A stretch of 17,084 nt of DNA from an uncultured Clostridia bacterium. Lineage in GTDB: Bacteria; Bacillota; Clostridia; UBA1381. How positions within the stretch are numbered: position 1 is the stretch's first letter; each line of letters starts with the position of its first letter. The notes under the pieces were generated by a model that worked only from the letters and a program-made list of their open reading frames with translations, was not told the DNA's origin and made no database searches. This document shows, one piece after another, positions 7,980 through 14,815 of this stretch. The translations under genes and the position numbers were made by a program. The stretch lies in NCBI GenBank assembly GCA_934454215.1, contig CAKSGG010000068.1, positions 1 to 17,084 of the forward strand. Reading direction: 5' to 3'.

Positions 7980-9131
7980 TTACCAATCCGCATTGCTACC
8001 GTCCTCATAATACTGTCTGGGTGTTGTCCAGCTACCGTCATAAATTTTATCTTTCAGAGCCTTTTCGTCCAATTCAACACCAAGGCCCGCTTTAGTCGGA
8101 ACATCAATATAACCGTCCTTTATTTCAAACGGCTCTTTTATATAACCTACACCCAAATCCGATTTATCGGGATTTCCGGGGTGTTCCTGTATAAGAAAAT
8201 TCGGAATACATGTATCAAGCTGTATACATGCCGCAAGAGAAACAGGACCTAATGGATTGTGCGGAGCCACCGTTCCATAATACATTTCTGCCATAGCCGC
8301 AAGCTTTCTTCCTTCATATATCCCTCCGACATGACATATATCGGGCTGAATAACGCTTACCGCCTGCTTTTCTATAAGCTCGCGATACTGCCATTTTCCA
8401 AACAATCTTTCCCCTGCCGCAATCGGAATAGTAGTTGCTCTTGCGATGTTCACCATACAATCCACATTTTCGGGTAGACATGGCTCTTCAATAAACATAG
8501 GCATATACTCTTTCAATTCCTCTGCAAAGCGCACTGCCATAGCCGGACTTACTCTTCCGTGAAAATCTATAGCCAAATCAACCGAATTGCCTATTTGTTC
8601 TCTCACCGCCGCAAAGCGCTCTATATGTTTCCTTGTATTTTGAGGATTTTCAATTGCCTTTATAGGCGGTATTATAGAGTATTTAAGTGCGGTGTATCCG
8701 TCCTTTAATCGTTCATCCGTAATTTTAAGCATCTCTTCAATCGGAAATTCACCTTTCACGCCCGCTCTTTTTATGTGTGTATACATACGGATTTTATCTC
8801 TGCATCTTCCGCCGAGCATTTCATAAACAGGACAGTTATAATACTTGCCTTTTATATCCCACATTGCCTGTTCAATGCCGCTTATGGCAGAAAGCATTAA
8901 CGGCCCGCCTCTGTAAAATCCGCCCCTGTACAAAGCCTGAACATGGTGTTCAATCCTCATTGGGTCCTTACCTATAAGATATTCCTCAAATTCATTCAAG
9001 ACAGCTTTTACGGCGTTACAATGCCCTTCCAAAACAGGCTCGCCCAGCCCGTAAATATCGGTATCGGTGTGCATTTTTAAAAACATCCATCTTGGTTTTA
9101 CGGTTATCACTTCTAACTTTGTTATCTTCAT
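7980..9131 (-). CDS. Mandelate racemase/enolase-superfamily sugar-acid dehydratase, D-galactonate dehydratase-like
   Basis: Enzymes of this family remove water from hexonates to give 2-keto-3-deoxy acids. The 383-residue protein resembles E. coli DgoD along its length: PRWMFLK (13-19), GEPV.EG (30-36), GGFYRGGP (70-77), AMWDIKGK (89-96), and the C-terminal ending EDGSNADW. Predicted metal ligands are D189 (DFHGR), E215 or E216 (FIEEP) and E241 (AAGER). Likely catalytic bases are H191 and H291 (APHNPLGP), with E316 near the end of the barrel. D-galactonate is the best guess, but closely related enzymes use mannonate, gluconate or other acids. The ATG at 9131 has GGAGG at 9138-9142. It is co-transcribed with the SDR gene and divergent from an AraC-type regulator. 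No keto-deoxy-gluconate kinase or aldolase gene is adjacent, so the pathway is incomplete here. Confidence 0.88.
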   Translation of the reverse strand: MKITKLEVITVKPRWMFLKMHTDTDIYGLGEPVLEGHCNAVKAVLNEFEEYLIGKDPMRIEHHVQALYRGGFYRGGPLMLSAISGIEQAMWDIKGKYYNCPVYEMLGGRCRDKIRMYTHIKRAGVKGEFPIEEMLKITDERLKDGYTALKYSIIPPIKAIENPQNTRKHIERFAAVREQIGNSVDLAIDFHGRVSPAMAVRFAEELKEYMPMFIEEPCLPENVDCMVNIARATTIPIAAGERLFGKWQYRELIEKQAVSVIQPDICHVGGIYEGRKLAAMAEMYYGTVAPHNPLGPVSLAACIQLDTCIPNFLIQEHPGNPDKSDLGVGYIKEPFEIKDGYIDVPTKAGLGVELDEKALKDKIYDGSWTTPRQYYEDGSNADW

Positions 9132-9159
9132 GTTAATCCTCCAAATAAGTTATATTTAA

Positions 9160-9187
9160 ATTTTACCATATTTTTTTGATATTACAA
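9160..9187 (-). promoter_or_regulatory. Predicted promoter of the dehydratase-SDR operon, extended -10 with weak -35
   Basis: On the minus strand, TAAAAT (9160-9165) is preceded by TGG, an extended -10 arrangement. The best -35 match, TTGTAA (9182-9187), is 16 bp upstream and poor; a better TTGACT further up would need a 21-bp spacer. A weak -35 is what is expected of a promoter that needs an activator, here plausibly the divergent AraC-family protein. Confidence 0.5.
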
Positions 9188-9216
9188 GTCAAAAAACTGA
9201 TATATTTTCATTATCA
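9177..9216. promoter_or_regulatory. Possible operator for the AraC-family regulator
   Basis: TGATAT occurs at 9177-9182 and again at 9198-9203, exactly 21 bp (two helical turns) apart, the spacing at which AraC proteins often contact direct repeats. The second copy is also the left arm of an inverted repeat TGATA-n9-TATCA (9198-9216). The region lies between the divergent promoters. A further TGATAT at 9249-9254 overlaps the regulator's own -10 box. The DNA is very A+T-rich, so chance is a real alternative. Confidence 0.3.
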
Positions 9217-9228
9217 AAGTAATAAAAA

Positions 9229-9257
9229 TTGACATTTGTTTAAAAATATGATATACT
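9229..9257 (+). promoter_or_regulatory. Sigma-A promoter for the AraC-family regulator gene
   Basis: TTGACA (9229-9234, exact consensus) and TATACT (9252-9257) are separated by 17 bp. Transcription should begin near 9264, which rules out in-frame start codons at 9236 and 9248 and supports the ATG at 9290. Confidence 0.82.
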
Positions 9258-9289
9258 TATTTAAAATTATAAAGAAAGGTATCAAAGCT

Positions 9290-10141
9290 ATGAACATTAT
9301 AGAATTGGAAACTCCGTCAACCACCGAAAAATACTTTGCACCCGATATGGATAATGATACGCCGTTTTTAATTACCGAATACGGAAAGACATTGCGTGAT
9401 ACACCGTGCTATCAATTGCGCATGAAATCCCCTATTGCTTGTGTTCAATACGTTATATCGGGTTCGGGAGTTCTCATTTGCGATGACAACATATTTAATT
9501 TAAACAGCGGAGATACATTTTTACTTCCTCAGGGGAGCAATCAAATTTATTACAGCAATACAGATAATCAATTTGAACGCATATGGCTGAATTTTAAGGG
9601 CGAGCTTGCCGATTCCCTGCTCAGAATTTATAAAATTGATAATATAACGGTATTCAGAAATACCAATACCCATGATATACTGTCTGAAATTATCGAAGCC
9701 TGCAAATCCGCAGCAACGCCGCAGGAATACAAAAACAATTCCGCATGTCTGTTTTTAAAGCTTGTACAATTCCTCGCAGAAAACAAATTACAGACGAATA
9801 ATACAAGTACAGCCATTGAAAAAATACGTTTATATATTGACTGTCATATATCGGAAAATTTAAGCCTTTCCGATATAGCAAAGAATTTTTCTTATTCACA
9901 GGAGCATATAATAAGAACATTTAAAAAGCTGTACGGAATTACTCCGCACAGCTATATTATACAATCAAAAATGAGAATTGCCATGATAATGCTTAAAGCA
10001 ACAAATGATTCTATTGAGAAAATTTCCGACAGTCTGTGTTTTTCCGACCCGCGCCATTTTTCGGCGCTGTTCAAAAAACATGTAGGCTGCCGACCGTCCG
10101 TATATAGGAGGCAGGAAACATTTACAGCTCTTCAACCTTAA
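9290..10141 (+). CDS. AraC-family transcriptional regulator
   Basis: A cytoplasmic one-component regulator of 283 residues. The N-terminal part (about 25-105) has the pattern of an AraC-type cupin sensor (CVQYVISGSGVLI at 51-63, then SGDTFLLPQGSN at 73-84), which binds a small carbohydrate-like effector. The C-terminal part has the two helix-turn-helix units: SLSDIAKNFSYSQEHIIRTFKK (about 192-213) and IEKISDSLCFSDPRHFSALFKK (about 242-263), followed by GCRPSVYRR. Its position divergent from the dehydratase-SDR pair suggests it activates them in response to a sugar acid. The ribosome binding site AAAGG (9275-9279) is weak and 10 bases from the ATG. Its last 20 bases overlap the 3' end of the convergent FkbH-like gene, so the two transcripts are antisense at their ends. 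Confidence 0.9.
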   Translation: MNIIELETPSTTEKYFAPDMDNDTPFLITEYGKTLRDTPCYQLRMKSPIACVQYVISGSGVLICDDNIFNLNSGDTFLLPQGSNQIYYSNTDNQFERIWLNFKGELADSLLRIYKIDNITVFRNTNTHDILSEIIEACKSAATPQEYKNNSACLFLKLVQFLAENKLQTNNTSTAIEKIRLYIDCHISENLSLSDIAKNFSYSQEHIIRTFKKLYGITPHSYIIQSKMRIAMIMLKATNDSIEKISDSLCFSDPRHFSALFKKHVGCRPSVYRRQETFTALQP

Positions 10142-11144
10142 AATAATCAGGATATTGCTTATCTTCCTCAGACGTATATTCAAGAAGAACATCACCGTCG
10201 TTGTCGGATATTTCATCAAACCCCATAATTTTATATGTTATATACATAATTCTGTTTCGGTCAGTTGTTTTAAATTCTGCAAACATAGGCTTATTCAGCT
10301 TTTTCTTCAGCCTTGCAAGATAAATCAGAATAGCCGAGCCTACGCCTCTTGACATTACACGGCAGCTCATAAGCAGCAGCTTTATTCTCAAAGCGTCCGT
10401 ATTTTCAACAAGAATAAGTCCTATTTTTCCGTAATCTCCGAATTTATCGGTAAGCTGAGCTATAAGAAAAATATGCTTGTCTGAATTTATAAAGTCTTTT
10501 AATTCATCATATGAATACGTATAACCGGTTGAGTTTAACTGATGTGTTCTCACTGTCAATTCATATGCTCTCTGCAAATCATGTTCGGTAACGGGTGAAA
10601 TCGTAAGTTTCATATTAAGACTTTTCAAAAACTCCGTATTATCGCCCGAAAATTCCTGTTCCTCCTGTTTTCTCTTGCTGTCCGCTATATACATACTTCT
10701 TCTGTTGCGCGTATCCTCTGTTATAAATTTAGGAATAAATCGTTCTGTTGATATGATTTTATCTATATCAGCGGCGTCAACAGTAAGTATTTTTTCATCT
10801 GCCGATTTGACTTCTTCACGTTCAAACGGCGAGTCATCAATAAATGCAAACGTATCAAGAGCAAGGTTTAAATTCTTTGAAATATTTTTTACAGACTCGC
10901 TTTTGGGATTCCAGTTTATCTGCGGATACAGAAAATATTCCGCTATTCCCATTTCTTCAAGCTTGGCATATGCGTCACTGAACTCATTTTTACTCGCAAT
11001 CGACTGCAAAATACCTCTTTCATCAAGAGCTTTTATTATATCAATTACTCCGTCCCGCAGCTTAACATCATCACCTTCGGATAAAATTCCATTCCAAAGA
11101 GTGTTGTCCAAATCCCAAACAACACATTTTATTTTTTGTTCCAT
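10122..11144 (-). CDS. FkbH-like HAD-superfamily (IIIC) enzyme, predicted to load a glyceryl group onto an ACP
   Basis: Characterised FkbH-like proteins of polyketide pathways take D-1,3-bisphosphoglycerate, remove phosphate and transfer the glyceryl group to an acyl carrier protein. The 340-residue product has the HAD nucleophile motif WDLDNTLW (10-17; D11, D13), a motif-II-like SIASKNE (48-54), and FIDDSPFER (101-109) as the acidic metal-binding motif. A GNAT-like C-terminal domain (about 178-325) includes LLMSCRVMSRG (257-267), matching the SCR-x-x-x-RG signature in which the cysteine is the proposed acyl-holding residue. The ATG at 11144 has AAGGAG (11151-11156) 6 bases upstream, overlapping the stop of the ACP gene. 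It is the last gene of the MBOAT-fusion-ACP operon, and the adjacent ACP is its natural partner. No polyketide or nonribosomal synthase is in the window. Family assignment is firm; the substrate is inferred. Confidence 0.88.
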   Translation of the reverse strand: MEQKIKCVVWDLDNTLWNGILSEGDDVKLRDGVIDIIKALDERGILQSIASKNEFSDAYAKLEEMGIAEYFLYPQINWNPKSESVKNISKNLNLALDTFAFIDDSPFEREEVKSADEKILTVDAADIDKIISTERFIPKFITEDTRNRRSMYIADSKRKQEEQEFSGDNTEFLKSLNMKLTISPVTEHDLQRAYELTVRTHQLNSTGYTYSYDELKDFINSDKHIFLIAQLTDKFGDYGKIGLILVENTDALRIKLLLMSCRVMSRGVGSAILIYLARLKKKLNKPMFAEFKTTDRNRIMYITYKIMGFDEISDNDGDVLLEYTSEEDKQYPDYFKVEEL

Positions 11145-11154
11145 ATTAATCTCC

Positions 11155-11382
11155 TTAAAGATATTTTTCAACCACTGCCGCCATGCTGTCTACAGTTTTA
11201 AAGTTTTTCTCTGTTATATCCTTATTCTTTATTTTAATTTCAAACGTTTTTTCCAAAAACATAACTACCTCCAGTGCAAACAGCGAATTAACATATCCGC
11301 CCTTAAATAAGTCGGTATCGTTTTGAATATTTTCTATACCCTTTGATTTAAAAAATTCCATTATCTGTTCCTGTGTTGTCAT
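11155..11382 (-). CDS. Stand-alone acyl carrier protein
   Basis: A 75-residue ACP, a single helical domain carrying acyl groups on a phosphopantetheine arm. The attachment site is S33 in GGYVNSLFALEVV (28-40): the common DSL triplet is NSL here. Helix I (TTQEQIMEFFKSKGI), a conserved DTDLF before the serine, helix II after it, and a final helix (VDSMAAVVEKYL) complete the fold. The divergent serine motif and the company it keeps argue against a housekeeping fatty-acid AcpP, which is usually encoded beside fab genes with DSLD. It lies between the SGNH-deacetylase fusion gene (6-bp gap) and the FkbH-like gene (10-bp gap). A strong AAAGGAG (11392-11398) precedes the ATG. It probably carries the group that FkbH loads and the MBOAT uses, the role DltC plays in D-alanylation. 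Confidence 0.9.
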   Translation of the reverse strand: MTTQEQIMEFFKSKGIENIQNDTDLFKGGYVNSLFALEVVMFLEKTFEIKIKNKDITEKNFKTVDSMAAVVEKYL

Positions 11383-11388
11383 TATAAG

Positions 11389-13218
11389 TCACTCCTTTAT
11401 TAATTCTATCAGTTTTTTATCATCAATGTTCGTATACATTCCTATACGCTTTAAATTATATAAGCTTTGCGGCAGACCCTTTACAACGGTATTGATTCCC
11501 TCATCAACCGTTACGGTAACGTCAAAACCGCATTCTCTTGCGCACACATCTGTAAGTGTGGAATGTATTCCTTCGGGATATGACAGCGCAAATACACGGT
11601 TTCCGACATTCTGTTCAATCTCTGCCTTAGACTTTTCCAAATCAGCCTTAAACAGTTCGGCAAATTTTTTATCACTCTCGCCTTTCAGCTTTGATGCTCC
11701 CTCTCGGTATTCAGAATCCCATTCCCGCACTCTGTGAAAATCATACGTATGACTTTGAATATCCACTGTTCCGCTGTCATACATTTCCTTTGCCTGTGCA
11801 TAGTTAAAATGCGGATATATCGGATTTCCCGTATCTTTATAGGTATCTGCTCCCATTGTTGCTCCCACCGTAAATACAGCCGCTTTTGCGTTATATTGTC
11901 CAAGCAGATAATAATTATCATAGTTTGACAAATAACCATCGTCAAACGTAATTATAACGGGTTTTTCGGGCAATTCATAATTCCCTTTCACATATTCATT
12001 CAAATCATTCAAGGAAATTACATTATAGCCGTTATCCCTCAACGCCGCAAGCTGGCTTTCAAATCTTTGCCGGGATATTATCATTCCGTTTTCATCATTT
12101 TCTTCACCGATTTCGTGATACATAAGAATCGGAACGCTTGCCGACAGTACTTCCGGCGTTTCATCAGGCTTTTTAAATACCTCACGTGCATATTCATACG
12201 CATTTGCCGCCTGTGTGCTGTGACCGAATCCGTCGGGAATATATACGCTCGAATCCCCGAATATCCACGCAAGCACCATATCGCCCACACAATTACGAAA
12301 ATGTGCGTCATCATAGAAAAACCTTGCGTCTGTGCTTATCGGCGAATATCCGCTGAAATCATAAATATCCGTTACTTCAGCTAATTTCTGCCAATACGTG
12401 CACAAATCATCATAATCATAATCCTCAATTTCCGTATCATAAAGAGGAGACGCTATAAGCTTAAAATCAATTCCTTTACTTTCGCAAAGTTCTTTAACAA
12501 CACGAACCGAATTTACCGCCTCATCTATATGCCCGCCTTTTCTTCCGTCCTCACGGTAAACATAAAAATTCGGATTGTTCTGCATATAGCTATCCAAATC
12601 AGATATTGATTCCGCATCTCTCACAGCTTTGTTATACACGCCTGTTTCGGGTATAAACACATCGTTTGCCGTCGGCAGATAATCACGTTCGGCATATGCA
12701 CTGAGCTTTTGCAGTGAATACTGCGGGTTTAAAAATGCGTATTTCAAATAAAACAGCGGTAAATTTTCACCGTCAAGCTTTGCGTGCAGGTTTCCTTTAG
12801 TCGGGTCGTCCTCATAATTGTACTTATACATTTCCTCTATGCCAATGTTTAAAATTATGTTTTTAACCTCATAATTATTTATTAGATATTCCGCTGTTTT
12901 CTGTGCATCATACAAGTCTCCGCCATACATAATCATATTATAAAAGCTTGCACCGCCGTAATATTCGTTTAATTTTTCAACAGAATATGAACTTGTTTTT
13001 GAGCTTCCTATAATATATGAATCATATTTATCATGATTTTTGTCAATATACGCAATCTTTGCAATTCTCGGATTTTGCGTCATATCGTACGCATACCAGT
13101 CCATAAGTTTATCACCGAAAACTCCGAAAGGGTCAACGGCTATATTAAAGCCTGCCAAAACAGCCGCCGCAATAAAAAGCGATATTGTAAAAATCAAAAT
13201 ATATTTTCTTAAATTCAA
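11389..13218 (-). CDS. Membrane-anchored fusion: SGNH acyltransferase-like (DltD/AlgX-type) domain plus NodB polysaccharide deacetylase
   Basis: A 609-residue two-domain extracytoplasmic protein. Residues 8-27 form an N-terminal membrane anchor, followed by VDPFGVFGD, a sequence style typical of AlgJ/DltD-like proteins. The first domain (about 30-330) has IIGSSKTSS (69-77; candidate nucleophile S72 or S73) and FYDDAHFRN (301-309; D303 and H306 as a DxxH pair), the hallmarks of SGNH proteins that work with MBOATs. The second domain (about 362-605) is a CE4/NodB deacetylase: PILMYHEI (363-370), TFDDGY (424-429), metal ligands D427, H490 and H495 in SHTYDFH, and LSYPEG (545-550), closest in style to PgaB/IcaB-type N-deacetylases. 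The start is a TTG at 13218 with AAGGAGG (13226-13232) 7 bases upstream; the next methionine is 39 residues in, past the anchor. Both activities are inferred. Confidence 0.87.
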   Translation of the reverse strand: MNLRKYILIFTISLFIAAAVLAGFNIAVDPFGVFGDKLMDWYAYDMTQNPRIAKIAYIDKNHDKYDSYIIGSSKTSSYSVEKLNEYYGGASFYNMIMYGGDLYDAQKTAEYLINNYEVKNIILNIGIEEMYKYNYEDDPTKGNLHAKLDGENLPLFYLKYAFLNPQYSLQKLSAYAERDYLPTANDVFIPETGVYNKAVRDAESISDLDSYMQNNPNFYVYREDGRKGGHIDEAVNSVRVVKELCESKGIDFKLIASPLYDTEIEDYDYDDLCTYWQKLAEVTDIYDFSGYSPISTDARFFYDDAHFRNCVGDMVLAWIFGDSSVYIPDGFGHSTQAANAYEYAREVFKKPDETPEVLSASVPILMYHEIGEENDENGMIISRQRFESQLAALRDNGYNVISLNDLNEYVKGNYELPEKPVIITFDDGYLSNYDNYYLLGQYNAKAAVFTVGATMGADTYKDTGNPIYPHFNYAQAKEMYDSGTVDIQSHTYDFHRVREWDSEYREGASKLKGESDKKFAELFKADLEKSKAEIEQNVGNRVFALSYPEGIHSTLTDVCARECGFDVTVTVDEGINTVVKGLPQSLYNLKRIGMYTNIDDKKLIELIKE

Positions 13219-13236
13219 GCCGTTCCCTCCTTACCT

Positions 13237-14667
13237 TTAAAACTGGAAATACAAAAAGTTTGATACTCCGCCCATGCAAAACAGCGATACCGCCATAAGC
13301 ACTCCTGCATACACCGCATACCTTGCCTTCGGAGTAAAATTTTTGGACAACTCGCCCGTGTTTTTAAAGCCGAATATTATAACAGCTCCGAATATCAACA
13401 ATGCAAATATTCCCTTATTTGATGTCATATAATTTGCAAACTGCAAATACAAATCATTCCATGCAACGGGAGTAAACATTATTTTGTATACCGTCAGAGC
13501 CTGAACGCTTGAAAGTGCGTCAAACAGAACTCTTACAAGCATGGAAAAGAAAAATGTCAGCGCCCATGCAATCGGAAAAGGCAGTCTTTTTCTGTATAAA
13601 GTCATCATATTTGCAAAGCATACAAAAATTCCGTTTGCTATTCCCCAAAATATATAATGCCAGCCTGCGCCGTGCCATAATCCTGATACAATAAATGTAA
13701 CAAGCGTTGCAAATATCAGTTTTATTTTACCGTTTCCGAAATGAAATATGTTTTTAAATATATTATTCTCCAAAAAATTTGATACGGTTATATTCCAGCG
13801 TCGCCAAAAATCCGCAAAATTTCTTGCTTTATACGGAGAATTAAAGTTTTGAGGTAGGTCAATATTAAAAAATCGCCCCAATCCCAATGCCATATCAATA
13901 TACCCCGAAAAATCGAAGTAATACGCAAACGTATATGCAAGCACCGCACTCCACGTTTCGACAATTCCCTTTCCGCCGTCAGCCATCCATTCGGTCGGAA
14001 CCGAATTATAAAAATTCTGCGCATGAGTTATAAGCGGGTCTGCAATCACCGTCTTTTTAAAGCAGCCTATCGCAAAAAGCAGTATTCCGAGCATTATGTT
14101 TTTGCTGTCAATTTTCATAAGATTATCCGCTGTCAGCTTAGGTATTATATCATCATGCGATACAACAGGTCCGACAATCAACTGCGGAAAGAATGTTACA
14201 AAAACCATATAATCTATAAACGAGTACCCTTTTGCGTCGCCCGAATAGCTGTCTGCCAGATATGATATAATCTGAAATGTATAAAACGATATTCCCAAAG
14301 GCAGTATAATTTTCAGCATCGGGATTTCTGTCCCAAACAGCAGGTTTATATTCTCAAAGAAAAAGTTTCTGTATTTAAAATAGAACAGCAGTCCGAGGTT
14401 TTCCGTTAAGCCAAAAATCATAAGCAAAACCTTTATCGGCTTTTTTACATTATCCTTCTGCAAATAATAGCTTATACCGAAATTATACAGCGCCGTAAAC
14501 AGCAGTATCGGAAAAAAGCGCCAATCTCCAAATCCGTAAAAAAACAGCGACGCACCTGCAAGCCATACCTTCATAAGGGTAAGCTTATTCATTTTTCTTA
14601 ATATACTGTATATCCCAAACACTATCGGGAAAAAAAGAAATATGAATTTATATGATGAAAATATCAT
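13237..14667 (-). CDS. Membrane-bound O-acyltransferase (MBOAT), AlgI/DltB-like
   Basis: MBOAT proteins of this type move acyl groups across or at the membrane onto extracytoplasmic polymers. The 476-residue polytopic protein has FPQLIVGPVV (160-169), YYFDFSGYIDMALGLGRFF (249-267), NFNSPY (274-279), DFWRRW (286-291), and SGLWHGAGWHYIFWG (328-342) with the putative catalytic H332. About ten or more hydrophobic segments are visible. Two departures from AlgI stand out: the second conserved histidine (DFWRRWH) is Asn (N292), and the usual PLGGNR loop after it is replaced by ENNIFKNIFHFGNGK. The ATG at 14667 follows GGGAAG (14672-14677); an in-frame GTG at 14679 has no usable ribosome site. It heads the four-gene operon and is 18 bp from the fusion gene. 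Alone it could be an alginate- or peptidoglycan-type O-acetylase, but a co-encoded ACP favours ACP-linked donors as in DltB. Confidence 0.92.
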   Translation of the reverse strand: MIFSSYKFIFLFFPIVFGIYSILRKMNKLTLMKVWLAGASLFFYGFGDWRFFPILLFTALYNFGISYYLQKDNVKKPIKVLLMIFGLTENLGLLFYFKYRNFFFENINLLFGTEIPMLKIILPLGISFYTFQIISYLADSYSGDAKGYSFIDYMVFVTFFPQLIVGPVVSHDDIIPKLTADNLMKIDSKNIMLGILLFAIGCFKKTVIADPLITHAQNFYNSVPTEWMADGGKGIVETWSAVLAYTFAYYFDFSGYIDMALGLGRFFNIDLPQNFNSPYKARNFADFWRRWNITVSNFLENNIFKNIFHFGNGKIKLIFATLVTFIVSGLWHGAGWHYIFWGIANGIFVCFANMMTLYRKRLPFPIAWALTFFFSMLVRVLFDALSSVQALTVYKIMFTPVAWNDLYLQFANYMTSNKGIFALLIFGAVIIFGFKNTGELSKNFTPKARYAVYAGVLMAVSLFCMGGVSNFLYFQF

Positions 14668-14703
14668 TAATCTTCCCACTTTCCGAAATTTTACACATAT
14701 TTT

Positions 14704-14732
14704 ATTTTATCACGTTTGCATTAAAAAGTCAA
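14704..14732 (-). promoter_or_regulatory. Sigma-A promoter for the MBOAT-fusion-ACP-FkbH operon
   Basis: On the minus strand, TTGACT (14727-14732) and TAAAAT (14704-14709) are separated by 17 bp. This is the only strong promoter seen upstream of the four genes, and the 6- to 18-bp gaps between them suggest a single transcript. Its -35 lies only 20 bp from the -35 of the divergent esterase promoter, so one regulator could affect both. Confidence 0.8.
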
Positions 14733-14752
14733 CATATATACATTAATTTATA

Positions 14753-14781
14753 TTTACAAACTAAATTAAATGTGGTATAAT
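14753..14781 (+). promoter_or_regulatory. Sigma-A promoter for the SGNH esterase gene
   Basis: TTTACA (14753-14758) and an exact TATAAT (14776-14781) are separated by 17 bp, with TGG directly before the -10 as an extended -10 element. It is divergent from the acyl-transfer operon promoter. Confidence 0.8.
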
Positions 14782-14815
14782 ATAGCAAATACTTATAACG
14801 GAAAAGGGGCTAATT

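Noticed and set aside
9185..9220. TTGACT 21 bp upstream of the dehydratase -10 as its -35 box
   Set aside because: A 21-bp spacer is outside the working range for sigma-A promoters; the extended -10 with a poor -35 at 16 bp fits better.
10122..11382. FkbH-like and ACP genes as part of a polyketide or nonribosomal peptide cluster
   Set aside because: No ketosynthase, adenylation, condensation or thioesterase gene is present in the window, and the pair is co-transcribed with an MBOAT and a wall-modifying fusion protein. A cluster elsewhere cannot be excluded.
11155..14667. The operon as a canonical dltABCD D-alanylation locus
   Set aside because: There is no DltA-like adenylating enzyme, the SGNH protein carries an extra NodB domain, and the loader is an FkbH-type HAD enzyme.
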